Of a stretch of DNA of 55,895 bases, positions 33,513-41,906 are shown piece by piece. The stretch lies in contig JAFZBQ010000009.1 of assembly GCA_017561665.1 (NCBI GenBank), forward strand, positions 1 through 55,895, given 5' to 3'. Positions within the stretch are counted from its first letter, which is position 1. The number at the start of each line of letters is the position of its first letter. The notes under the pieces are model-generated. The model did no database searches and was not told the origin of the DNA. It saw only the letters and a program-made list of their open reading frames with translations. Source of the stretch: Bacteroidales bacterium. Its GTDB lineage: Bacteria > Bacteroidota > Bacteroidia > Bacteroidales > UBA932. The position numbers and the translations under genes were made by a program.

Positions 33513-35354
33513 ATGAGACACCTCCTGTCCATCATTATCGCCGCGGTCACTATTTCTGCCGCCTGCGGCCACAAAGAAGCCGCCACACACAAGCTCATCA
33601 CGCCCATCAAGTTCTCCGAGGTGACCATAGATGACGGCTTCTGGAGCCCGCGTCTGGCCAGCCACAAGGATGTCACCCTCAAGGTCTGCATAGACCAGAT
33701 AGAGAACCAGACCGGCCGCATCCGCAATTTTGAGAATGCCGCCAAGGGGCTCGGCGAGCACTCGGGCATCTACTTTGACGATTCCGACGTCTACAAGGCA
33801 CTGGAAGGGATGGCCTACTCGCTGCAAAACAATCCCGACCCGGAGCTTGAGGCAAAATGCGACGAGTGGATAGACAAGTTTGCCGCGGCCCAGCAGGATG
33901 ACGGATACCTCAACACCTACTACACCCTCACCGGCTTGGAAAACCGCTGGAGCGATATGGGGATGCACGAGATGTACTGCGCCGGCCATATGACAGAGGC
34001 GGCGGTGGCCTACTACAACGTCACCGGCAAGCGCAAGCTGCTGGACGTGGCCATCCGCATGGCTGACCATATGATGAGCGTGTTCGGCCCCGGTAAGCGC
34101 GACTGGGTTCCAGGCCACGAAGAGATAGAGCTGGCGCTTGTCAAGCTCTACGAGGTCACCGGAGAAAAGAAGTACCTGGATTTCGCCCAGTGGCTCATTG
34201 ACGAACGAGGCCACGGACACGGCACCTGGGTCAAATGGAGACAGGAATCTTACTATCAAGACGATAAGCCGGTACGCGAGATGACCGACATCGCCGGCCA
34301 CGCCGTAAGGGCGATGTATCTCTATTGCGGCATGGCCGACGTGGCCGCCTACACCGGCGACAAGGGCTATATGACCGCCCTGGACAGCCTCTGGGACGAT
34401 GTCGTGCTGCGCAATATGTACATCACCGGCGGCATCGGGCAGAGCTCCCGCAACGAGGGTTTCACCACCGACTACAGCCTCCCCAACATGAGCGCCTACT
34501 GCGAGACCTGCGCCTCCGTGGGAATGGTGCTTTGGAACTGGCGTATGAACCAATTCACGGGCGATTCCAAATATGTGGACGTGCTGGAACGGTCGCTGTA
34601 CAACGGCGCCCTGGCCGGCATTTCTCTTGCGGGAGACCGGTTCTTCTATGTCAATCCGCTGGAGTCGCTGGGAGGCCATCACCGCCAGGCGTGGTACGGC
34701 TGTGCCTGCTGCCCGAGCCAGATATGCCGCTTCCTGCCCTCAATCGGTAATTACATATACGGCGTGGCAAAGGACGGCATCTACGTCAATCTTTTTATTG
34801 GCAACACCGCCTCCGTAAAGCTTGGACGGCGCGACATCACCCTGAAACAGGAGACAAAGTATCCCTGGGATGGCGCTGTGGCCGTCACCATAGGCTGCAA
34901 GAGGCCTTTCAAGTCAGCCCTGCGGCTCAGGATTCCCGGCTGGTGCAACACCTATACCCTGGCGGTTAACGGCAAGGCCGTTGAGGTTCCGGTTGAAAAC
35001 GGTTATGCAGTGCTTAACCGCAGGTGGCATAGCGGCGACAAGGTTGTCCTGAATATGGATATGCCGGCCGAGATAGTCGCCGCCGACCCCCGTGTAAAGG
35101 AAGACGAAGGATACCGTGCCGTTCAGCGCGGCCCGCTGATATACTGTATGGAGGCGGTGGACAATCCCGGCGACTACGAAACCCTCCATCTTAAAGACGG
35201 TTTGAAATTTGAATCTGCCTGGGAGGCTGACCTGCTGCGCGGGGTTGTCACCCTTGCAGCCGATGTCGACGGTCGCCCCTTGAAACTCATCCCCTACTAC
35301 GCCTGGGACAACCGCGAGGCGGGCAGGATGAGGGTCTGGATTCCGCTGAAATAA
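33513..35354 (+). CDS. GH127-family beta-L-arabinofuranosidase-like lipoprotein
   Basis: 613 residues, lipobox (ISAAC, Cys18). An (alpha/alpha)6-barrel protein of the former DUF1680 family. Active-site residues match GH127: NEGF (E315), CETCAS (E331, C333) and the Cys pair in YGCACCPSQ (C399/C400), where a zinc-bound Cys is the nucleophile. GH127 enzymes remove terminal beta-L-arabinofuranose. In this locus a furanosidase fits the theme of furanose sugars; its actual substrate could be arabinofuranose or another furanoside. It is the last gene of the locus and converges on yifB, with the two stops adjacent. Confidence 0.88.
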   Translation: MRHLLSIIIAAVTISAACGHKEAATHKLITPIKFSEVTIDDGFWSPRLASHKDVTLKVCIDQIENQTGRIRNFENAAKGLGEHSGIYFDDSDVYKALEGMAYSLQNNPDPELEAKCDEWIDKFAAAQQDDGYLNTYYTLTGLENRWSDMGMHEMYCAGHMTEAAVAYYNVTGKRKLLDVAIRMADHMMSVFGPGKRDWVPGHEEIELALVKLYEVTGEKKYLDFAQWLIDERGHGHGTWVKWRQESYYQDDKPVREMTDIAGHAVRAMYLYCGMADVAAYTGDKGYMTALDSLWDDVVLRNMYITGGIGQSSRNEGFTTDYSLPNMSAYCETCASVGMVLWNWRMNQFTGDSKYVDVLERSLYNGALAGISLAGDRFFYVNPLESLGGHHRQAWYGCACCPSQICRFLPSIGNYIYGVAKDGIYVNLFIGNTASVKLGRRDITLKQETKYPWDGAVAVTIGCKRPFKSALRLRIPGWCNTYTLAVNGKAVEVPVENGYAVLNRRWHSGDKVVLNMDMPAEIVAADPRVKEDEGYRAVQRGPLIYCMEAVDNPGDYETLHLKDGLKFESAWEADLLRGVVTLAADVDGRPLKLIPYYAWDNREAGRMRVWIPLK

Positions 35355-36881
35355 CTACCTGTCAAGCCTGTCCAAATTCCTATACTGGAGCGCCTCGGCT
35401 ATGGCTTTCTGGGTAATGTTCTTCTCGCCGGCCAGGTCAGAAATGGTCCTGGCAAGTTTCAGAATTCGGCTGTAAGCCCTGGCCGACAATCCCAGTTTGT
35501 CTATGATTTTGTCAAAGAAATCGGCCTGAGACGGGCTCAGCGGGCAGTATCTGGTAAGCATCTTGGCTGTCATGGCGCTGTTGGTAAAGATTCCTTCCGC
35601 GGCAAACCGCTCCGCCTGTATCTTGCGCGCCTTTGCCACACGGGCCGCGATGGCGTTGCTGGATTCCGCCGCCGGGGCTGACACCAGCTGCTCCGCGGGG
35701 ACGCGCTCCACATAGATTTGCAGATCTATTCGGTCCAGAAGAGGTCCCGAAATGCGGGAGAGATAGTGGGCAATTTCCCGCTCTGAGCACTTGCAGCGGT
35801 GGGTCGGGTCGCCAAAATAGCCGCACGGACAGGGGTTCATAGAGGCCACGAACATAAACTCGCAGGGGTACTCTACCCTGTAGCGGGCCCTGGAAATAAC
35901 AATCTTGCCATCCTCCAACGGCTGCCGCAGCAAATCGAGCATAGAACGGCTGAAAAGCGTGACCTCGTCGAGATATAGGACTCCGTTATGTGCCAAAGAT
36001 ATCTCACCGGGCATGGCGTTGGTGCCGCCGCCCAGCATCGACACTATGCTGGCGCTGTTGTGGGGCGAGCGGAATGGCCTTTCGCGAAGCAATCCGCTGC
36101 GGCCGATGGATTTGCCCGCCACCGAGTATATTTTGCTGGTCTCTATCGATTCCTCTTTTGTCATCGGTGGCAGTATCGACGGCAAACAGCTGGCCATCAG
36201 CGTCTTGCCACAGCCGGGACTGCCTATCAAAATCAGGTTGTGACCGCCGGCGGCGGCGATTTCCAGCCCGCGGCGGGCCTGCAGCTGCCCTTTGACATCC
36301 TTGAAATCATTAACGGCAACGGGGGCGAACTGCTCCTTCTCGGACCGCCGCATTATCAACTCTTCCGCTGTGATATCGCCGTTCAGGATGGCGATTACAT
36401 CGGCCAGCGTGCGTACACCATAGATTGTGGCGCCGTCCAGATCCACCGCCTCCATTGCCGAATCATGGGGAAAGATGAACCGCCTGAAACCGCGTTCGAT
36501 GCAGCTGTCGGCAATCGGCAGCGTGCCGTAAATGTCGCGTATCTTGCCGTCCAGGGCCAGTTCTCCCATCACAATAAACTCAGAAATCCGCTTAGAATCA
36601 ATTACCTCCATCGCGCTCAGCAGCGCCACGGCTATGGCCAGATCGAACGACGACCCCTCCTTGCGGATATCGGCGGGTGCCAGGTTGATAACTATCCGCT
36701 TGCCCGGGATGGAATAGCCGTAGCTGCGAAGGGCGGTGGTGATGCGCATCAGGCTTTCTTTCACAGCAATGTCGGGCATTCCGACGATATATAGTCCCAC
36801 TCCGCCGGAGATGTCTGTCTCCACCGTTACCGTCACCACATTGAGGCCGATGCAGGCCGCCGCATAAGTCTTGCAAATCAT
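35355..36881 (-). CDS. YifB/ComM-type Mg-chelatase-like AAA+ ATPase
   Basis: 508 residues from the ATG at 36881 (the open frame extends 12 codons further but the family starts like MICKTYAAACIG). N-terminal ChlI-like domain, then the AAA+ core with Walker A GSPGCGKTL and Walker B region VLYLDEVTLF. MNPCPCGYFGDPTHRC carries a Cys cluster, and a C-terminal Mg-chelatase domain follows (LSARAYSRILKLARTISDLAG). ComM-type proteins are branch-migrating helicases that extend integration of imported DNA during natural transformation. A TATATTTG -7-like box lies at 36895-36902 (minus), 14 nt before the start. Confidence 0.92.
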   Translation of the reverse strand: MICKTYAAACIGLNVVTVTVETDISGGVGLYIVGMPDIAVKESLMRITTALRSYGYSIPGKRIVINLAPADIRKEGSSFDLAIAVALLSAMEVIDSKRISEFIVMGELALDGKIRDIYGTLPIADSCIERGFRRFIFPHDSAMEAVDLDGATIYGVRTLADVIAILNGDITAEELIMRRSEKEQFAPVAVNDFKDVKGQLQARRGLEIAAAGGHNLILIGSPGCGKTLMASCLPSILPPMTKEESIETSKIYSVAGKSIGRSGLLRERPFRSPHNSASIVSMLGGGTNAMPGEISLAHNGVLYLDEVTLFSRSMLDLLRQPLEDGKIVISRARYRVEYPCEFMFVASMNPCPCGYFGDPTHRCKCSEREIAHYLSRISGPLLDRIDLQIYVERVPAEQLVSAPAAESSNAIAARVAKARKIQAERFAAEGIFTNSAMTAKMLTRYCPLSPSQADFFDKIIDKLGLSARAYSRILKLARTISDLAGEKNITQKAIAEALQYRNLDRLDR

Positions 36882-36956
36882 AGTTTTTTGATGGCAAATA
36901 TAAGCGCCCATAGCCACTTTTCGACACGCAAAACTTACACGGTATCAAGTTTTTAC

Positions 36957-36990
36957 GTTTTTGAAAAAAGCATTTCCGTTTTCAAAAAAC
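36957..36990. repeat. AT-rich inverted repeat between yifB and the serine hydrolase
   Basis: GTTTTTGAAAA (36957-36967) pairs with TTTTCAAAAAAC (36979-36990, one bulged A) around an 11-nt loop. It lies in the divergent interval between the yifB and serine-hydrolase promoters, so it is more likely regulatory than a terminator. Confidence 0.45.
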
Positions 36991-37038
36991 TTATTGGACT
37001 GGTTTTTGTTGAAAGAATATCCGTATTTTTGTAATAAG

Positions 37039-38547
37039 ATGCGGAAGTTTCGATACATACTCTTGTTGGCGGCCTGCCTGATGCTGTGGCAATGCAACCC
37101 GGAACCGGAGCCCGAGCCCGAGCCGCACGAGCAGACTGATCCAGAACCCGAACCGGAACCGGAGCCGGAGCCGGAACCTGAGGGTCCTAAGTCGGAAGAG
37201 TGCGAGTTGACCAAGTTGTCTTTCCTGCCAAGCAACAACCCGACACTGTTGCAGACATTGTCCATCACGCCCAAGAGAATTCAGGGCATCCAGATGCTTC
37301 TGATTACGTTCAATGAAGAAGCCGACATTACACGTATGGTCCCCGTCTTCGAGATGAGTAACAAAGCCTCTGTGTTCTTGAATGGCCAGCTGATTGAGGG
37401 TGGAAAGACACCCGGTGACTTTTCCAGGAACGGGTCTCTGACCGTTGTTGCTGAAGACGATAATCATTCAACGACATACATGGTTATTGCCCGAAAGGGT
37501 GATGTTTCGATTGACAGTAACGTCTATGCTTTTATGGGAGCGTATAACATTCCTGCCGTGAGCATCGCGACCACAAAAGGCGAGAGACTGGCATATTGCG
37601 CAGCTTACGGGCTGGCGGAGGTCGATGCCAACAACCCTGTCTACTGTACTTCAGAGCACCTTTTCCGCCTGGCAAGCGTAAGCAAGAGCCTGACGGCAAT
37701 TTGTATCCTCAAACTCTGCCAGGAGGGTAAACTGAGCCTTGACGACAAGGTTTTCGCGCCCGGCGGTCCTTTGGCCAATCTGTACCCCGGAACGCACATT
37801 ACCAATGTTGACGAAATCAAGGTGGTGGATCTGCTGACCCACCGGTCCGGTTGGACCTACTCCTCGACCGGCACCGATCCGGTATTCACCGACAATCTCC
37901 GTTTCGCCGGGAAAAGTCTCCAACAGCGAGTGGCCTATATGGTGAAATATGTCTCACCTGCTACCCCAGGAACCGTTTACGAGTACTATAACCTTGGTTT
38001 TTGCATCCTGGGGCAGGTTATTGAGCAAATCACGGGAAAAAGTTATGAAGAGTATCTGCGCGAAGTTGTTGCCGAGGCCGGCGCCAATGATATCTGGGTT
38101 TCCAAGACACCGCGCAGCCAGAAGCGGGAGAATGAATGCATTTTTTACGCCCAGGACTACGCGAACCCGTACGACAATAATATGGAGATTGCTGCTGCCT
38201 GCGGCGGCGTAACGGCATCCGCCATCGATATGGCCAGGGTTCTCACCGCCATCGACTATGGTCAGACAGTACCCGACATTTTGAACAACTACTGGCTTGA
38301 CGAAATGTATACACGACGCACCAGCGGGAATTATGGACTTGGCTGGTGGATTGGAAACTATTACCTGACCGACTGCGCCGCCTATCACACCGGCAGTCTG
38401 TCCGGCACCGCCACCCTGTGGGTCCGCGGTTCCAACGGCATTCACGGAGTCATTCTCTGTAATTCACGCAACTACTCCAGTTCCTTCGATTCCGGCATGG
38501 CTCTTGTCCTTGACAAGGCCCGTTCGCGCGTACAACAAACGTATTAA
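37039..38547 (+). CDS. Class C beta-lactamase-like serine hydrolase lipoprotein
   Basis: 502 residues from the ATG at 37039; the longer frame upstream lacks a sensible signal peptide. Lipobox Cys19 (MLWQC), then a Pro-Glu repeat spacer (residues about 20-50). A beta-sandwich (about 55-152) is followed by a beta-lactamase/penicillin-binding domain. The SxxK motif is SVSK (S213, K216), the Tyr-x-Asn motif is YYN (316-318), and the third motif near the end is HTGSLSG. The family includes D-aminopeptidases, esterases and peptidoglycan-active enzymes, and true beta-lactamase activity cannot be assumed. A TATTTTTG -7 box is at 37024-37031, just 7 nt before the ATG. Confidence 0.83.
   Translation: MRKFRYILLLAACLMLWQCNPEPEPEPEPHEQTDPEPEPEPEPEPEPEGPKSEECELTKLSFLPSNNPTLLQTLSITPKRIQGIQMLLITFNEEADITRMVPVFEMSNKASVFLNGQLIEGGKTPGDFSRNGSLTVVAEDDNHSTTYMVIARKGDVSIDSNVYAFMGAYNIPAVSIATTKGERLAYCAAYGLAEVDANNPVYCTSEHLFRLASVSKSLTAICILKLCQEGKLSLDDKVFAPGGPLANLYPGTHITNVDEIKVVDLLTHRSGWTYSSTGTDPVFTDNLRFAGKSLQQRVAYMVKYVSPATPGTVYEYYNLGFCILGQVIEQITGKSYEEYLREVVAEAGANDIWVSKTPRSQKRENECIFYAQDYANPYDNNMEIAAACGGVTASAIDMARVLTAIDYGQTVPDILNNYWLDEMYTRRTSGNYGLGWWIGNYYLTDCAAYHTGSLSGTATLWVRGSNGIHGVILCNSRNYSSSFDSGMALVLDKARSRVQQTY
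37099..37180 (+). repeat. Pro-Glu codon repeat tract
   Basis: Degenerate hexamer repeats (CCGGAA, CCGGAG, CCCGAG) in two blocks, 37099-37125 and 37141-37180, encode a PEPEPE spacer just after the lipoprotein Cys. Such tracts can change length by slippage in 6-nt steps without frameshift and would alter how far the enzyme stands off the membrane. Confidence 0.7.
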
Positions 38548-38549
38548 AG

Positions 38550-40187
38550 ATGAAAAAGTTTATATATATTTTGATTCTGACGCTGGCCGCCGCTTCGTTC
38601 GCTCCGGCAGCGCAGGCCCAGTCAGAAGATTTTCTGGAGGCGATCCGCCTCTATTACCGCAACGACGTCAAGGGGGCTTACCAACAGTTCAAGAAGGTTA
38701 TGGCCAAGGAGCCCGACAATGACGCCGCTTACTACTATGTGAGCACGATGCTTCGCGACAGCACAGCCGTGGCAGAAATGCTGCAGAAAGCGGTGAATCT
38801 GGACGGCGACAACTACTGGTACAATTACGCCCTGGCCCATAATTATATGGCAAGGGGAAAGAACGAAGAGGCTGCGGAGATTCTGGAAAAACTGCTTGCC
38901 GACCATCCCAAGAAAACGGTGCTGTATTCTGACCTGATCGGCGTTTATGCCGCCAGCAAGCAGTATGACAAGGCGATGGACGCCATTGACAAAGTGGAGA
39001 GCAAAACCGGCTATTCCGATATTCTGGCCAGCATCCGCACCGATATGCTGATGGCCCAGGACAAGGTCAGGGAGGCGTACGAATATATGTCGGACTATTA
39101 CGCCAAGAACCGCTCCCCCAGAGCCGCCTGCTGGCTGGCGCAGTACAACGCCGCAGGGTTCAACAACGAAGAGGCGCTGCGCTACTACAACGAGGCGCTG
39201 GAGATGAACCCCTACGACACAGAAGCGCTTTACGGGAAAGCGCACGTACATCGCGCCCTGGGGCAGTACGACCTATATTTTGAGAACATTACGCCGTTTC
39301 TGGGCAACCCGGAGATTATGCCGCAGCCAAAGGTCGAATATATGGCAGATGTCCTGCAGCAGCCTCAGTTCGTCAGCACCTTCGCACCACAGGTCGACAC
39401 AATGATGATGGCACTCTACGCCTCCGCACCCGTCGATTCTTCTGTGGTCTCGCTTACAAGCACCTATCTCTACCAGAAAGGGCAGGTCGATGATGCCATC
39501 GAAATGGCAAAACGCAATGCCGACAATTATCCCGAGAGTTTCAATCTCAACTTCACATATCCGTTGATGCAGTACTACAGCAGCGATTTCCCGGGCGTTG
39601 TGTCCAGTTCTACGGTGGCACTGCAGAGATTTCCAGGCAATATAGACCTGCTGCAACTGCGCGGAATGAGCCTCTGGCAGATGGGCGACATCGACAATGC
39701 CATCGAAGACTACGAACAGGCCCTTGCCCTGGCGCCGAAAGGCAGTGACGTCCAGGTAGGTTTTCTGAGCGCACTGGGCGACCTTTATCATGTAAAGGGA
39801 GACCAGAAAACCGCCTTCGGCTATTACGACAAGGCACTCAAAATCAACAGCACCTACGTTCCGGTGCTGAACAACTATGCATATTATATCAGCGAGCGCT
39901 ACCCCGCTCCGGTGAAGAAGGCGCCGAAGGATCTTCGCAAGGCGCTGGAAATGAGCCGTATCACTATTGAAAAAGAGCCCGACAACGCCACTTATCTGGA
40001 CACGTACGCCTGGATCCTGCACCTGATGGGTCAAGACCTTGAGGCCAAGGCTCACTTCAAACACGCAATGATTCACGGCGGCAAGGAGAGCGGCGTGATA
40101 CTGCGCCATTACGCCACCGTTCTCAGAGCCCTTGGCGACGACCTGGCATCGGTCTATGAAACGCAAGCCGAACGTCTGGGAGAATGA
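38550..40187 (+). CDS. TPR-repeat periplasmic protein
   Basis: 545 residues. Signal peptide (MKKFIYILILTLAAASFAPAAQA-Q region), then tetratricopeptide repeats along the whole chain. Clear units are YYNEALEMNPYDTEALYGKA, NAIEDYEQALALAPKG and AFGYYDKALKINSTYVPVLN. TPRs make protein-binding scaffolds. It is followed with a 4-nt overlap by the EnvC-like gene; I recall a similar TPR-EnvC order in other Bacteroidales, so a shared envelope or division role is likely but unproven. Confidence 0.85.
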   Translation: MKKFIYILILTLAAASFAPAAQAQSEDFLEAIRLYYRNDVKGAYQQFKKVMAKEPDNDAAYYYVSTMLRDSTAVAEMLQKAVNLDGDNYWYNYALAHNYMARGKNEEAAEILEKLLADHPKKTVLYSDLIGVYAASKQYDKAMDAIDKVESKTGYSDILASIRTDMLMAQDKVREAYEYMSDYYAKNRSPRAACWLAQYNAAGFNNEEALRYYNEALEMNPYDTEALYGKAHVHRALGQYDLYFENITPFLGNPEIMPQPKVEYMADVLQQPQFVSTFAPQVDTMMMALYASAPVDSSVVSLTSTYLYQKGQVDDAIEMAKRNADNYPESFNLNFTYPLMQYYSSDFPGVVSSSTVALQRFPGNIDLLQLRGMSLWQMGDIDNAIEDYEQALALAPKGSDVQVGFLSALGDLYHVKGDQKTAFGYYDKALKINSTYVPVLNNYAYYISERYPAPVKKAPKDLRKALEMSRITIEKEPDNATYLDTYAWILHLMGQDLEAKAHFKHAMIHGGKESGVILRHYATVLRALGDDLASVYETQAERLGE

Positions 40188-41350
40188 GGATTGTCCGTCA
40201 TATAGTGTCGATTGCCGCGGCGTTGATGATTGTCTCGCTGTCGGCAGCCGCACAGGACGCGTCGGGCAAGAAGGCTGCTATTGCCAAACTCAAGGAGGAA
40301 ATCCAGTTCATAGACAAGGAACTCAAGGCGGCCTCTTCAAAGCACAAGGAGTCATACAACCATCTGCTGCTGCTCCAGAAAAAGAGCGCCAGCCGCAAGA
40401 AGTTAGTGGCCGAATCGGACCGCGCCATAAAGGACCTAAAGGACAGCATCTATCTGAAAGACCGCCAGATAGGGGCGCTGCAGGCAGAGGTGGACACCCT
40501 TGAAAAATACTACTCCACCCTGGTTTACAACACCTACAAGAACCGCGACAACCGCGTCTGGTTCATGTACCTGCTTTCCAGCCAGAATCCCGGTCAGGGA
40601 TATCGCCGGTATTCATACCTGAAGAATCTGGCAGCCACAATGAACGCCGATGCCCAGGAGATTCTTGCGGCAAAGGAGCATCTGGCGGTGGAAAAAGCCG
40701 CCCTGACCGGGATGTACAACCAGGCAGCCGACCTCAAGAAGGAGCGTGAGAAAGAGTACACCACCCTGCTGGGTGAGGAGAAAAAGACCAAGGCGATAGT
40801 GGACAACCTGGCAAAGGACAAGAAGAAATACAAGGCCGAACTGGACCGTAAGCGCAAAGAGGTGGACCGTCTGAACAAGGAAGTCCAGAAGATGGTGAGC
40901 AAGGAGATTGCCAAGAAAGACAAGAATATCGACTACACCGTATCGGGCAAGTTCGAGCAGAACAAGGGCAAGATTCCCTGGCCGGTAAAGGGAGTGGTAA
41001 CTGAGCAGTTCGGCGTTCAAAAGCATCCCGTCTACAAGAACATCACCCTGCCCGAGAGCAACGGCATCACCATCACAGCCCAGAAGGGGAGCGAAGCCAA
41101 ATGCGTGTTCGAGGGGGTTGTAAAGCAAATCCTGGTGATGCCCGGCTACAGCCACTGCGTACTTGTACAGCACGGCGAGTACTTCACTTTCTACTGCAAA
41201 CTGGCCAAGACGGTGGTAAAGTCGGGGCAGAAGGTCGCTGCCGGTGCCACTTTGGGCACCCTTGAGACAACCGACGACGACAACGCGCAGCTTCATTTCC
41301 AAATCTGGAAGGGCAGCACCAAACAAAACCCTTCCGTCTGGCTCAAGTAG
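40184..41350 (+). CDS. EnvC-like coiled-coil protein with degenerate LytM domain
   Basis: 388 residues. Signal peptide, then two long coiled-coil stretches (about residues 25-110 and 150-245, rich in Lys/Glu/Leu), then a C-terminal LytM domain (about 265-385). The domain keeps the fold (IPWPVKGVVTEQFG, VQHGEYFTFYCKLAKTVVKSGQKV) but the catalytic positions are lost: the HxxxD segment reads SNGITI, the central His is Cys (FYCKL), and HxH reads Q-L-H (AQLHFQIW). This matches EnvC/NlpD-type proteins, which do not cut peptidoglycan themselves but activate amidases for daughter-cell separation. It overlaps the TPR gene by 4 nt at its start and the convergent zinc-ribbon gene by 8 nt at its end. Confidence 0.88.
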   Translation: MRIVRHIVSIAAALMIVSLSAAAQDASGKKAAIAKLKEEIQFIDKELKAASSKHKESYNHLLLLQKKSASRKKLVAESDRAIKDLKDSIYLKDRQIGALQAEVDTLEKYYSTLVYNTYKNRDNRVWFMYLLSSQNPGQGYRRYSYLKNLAATMNADAQEILAAKEHLAVEKAALTGMYNQAADLKKEREKEYTTLLGEEKKTKAIVDNLAKDKKKYKAELDRKRKEVDRLNKEVQKMVSKEIAKKDKNIDYTVSGKFEQNKGKIPWPVKGVVTEQFGVQKHPVYKNITLPESNGITITAQKGSEAKCVFEGVVKQILVMPGYSHCVLVQHGEYFTFYCKLAKTVVKSGQKVAAGATLGTLETTDDDNAQLHFQIWKGSTKQNPSVWLK

Positions 41351-41690
41351 CTTTGGCCAGGCGGCACAACTTGCCCCTGCTCAGCACATAGCTGAATTCA
41401 TAGCAATGGTAAACCGCCGACCTCAGCAGCGGTGTTTCGACTGACGTAAAATATCGTATGTCAAAGCCCGCCAGAGCGCCGTCGGTGAGGCTGATGCGCC
41501 TGATTCCTTTGTCGTAGACGGCCTCCAACAGCTTTCGGTTGTGCATCAGGGTACGGTTCACCGCCGCCGCCTTGCTCAACATCGCACAATAACGGCGGTT
41601 GTGCCATGACGTACGGCAGCCGTCACTGCAAAATTTCTTGTCCGAGCGGCCAGTCAAAGGTGCGCCGCATTCCCTGCATATTCTCTCCAT
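41343..41690 (-). CDS. Small zinc-ribbon protein (DUF2116-like)
   Basis: 115 residues. The N-terminus holds a zinc-binding pattern, CRECG at residues 4-8 and CSDGC further on (with FCS, as in DUF2116/treble-clef ribbons), followed by a basic WHNRRY stretch. The rest is unassigned (ISLTDGALAGFDIRYFTSV, CYEFSYVLSRGKLCRL). Possibly a nucleic-acid- or ribosome-associated protein; function unknown. It converges on the EnvC-like gene with an 8-nt overlap. Confidence 0.7.
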   Translation of the reverse strand: MERICRECGAPLTGRSDKKFCSDGCRTSWHNRRYCAMLSKAAAVNRTLMHNRKLLEAVYDKGIRRISLTDGALAGFDIRYFTSVETPLLRSAVYHCYEFSYVLSRGKLCRLAKAT

Positions 41691-41789
41691 AGTCGTAGGT
41701 TTTGCACAAATTTAGCGTCGACCAAGGACCTGAAAAGGCAAATTCCCGGATTCTTTTTAACTGCTGTCTGTTTTCAAAAACCGGCATCC

Positions 41790-41829
41790 GTTTACAAATG
41801 TTTATAAACGTTTATAAGCGTCTAAAGTA
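41790..41829. repeat. Four tandem 10-bp units upstream of ssb
   Basis: GTTTACAAAT, GTTTATAAAC, GTTTATAAGC and GTCTAAAGTA follow one another at exactly 10-bp steps, one helical turn; the second unit is itself a perfect palindrome. The array abuts the -33 region of the ssb promoter, so it could be an UP-like element or a row of regulator sites. Confidence 0.65.
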
Positions 41830-41860
41830 TTGTTATCTGCCCCGCCTCCCCTTTCCTTTG
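41829..41860 (+). promoter_or_regulatory. Probable ssb promoter
   Basis: A TATTG -33-like element (TTG at 41830-41832) is followed after 20 nt by TTCCTTTG (41853-41860), one base off the TAnnTTTG -7 consensus. The leader to the ssb ATG would be about 40 nt. Confidence 0.5.
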
Positions 41861-41906
41861 CACCGGAGCGTAAGCCACAATTTAAAAAACAGTTAAAACT
41901 ATCATT

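Noticed and set aside
32480..34682. Long minus-strand frames opposite the permease and GH127 genes
   Set aside because: The plus-strand proteins are full-length family members; the antisense frames have no recognisable motif.
37099..37180. Short tandem repeats that might suggest a CRISPR or mobile element
   Set aside because: The repeats are in-frame Pro-Glu codons within a lipoprotein spacer; no spacers or cas genes are present.
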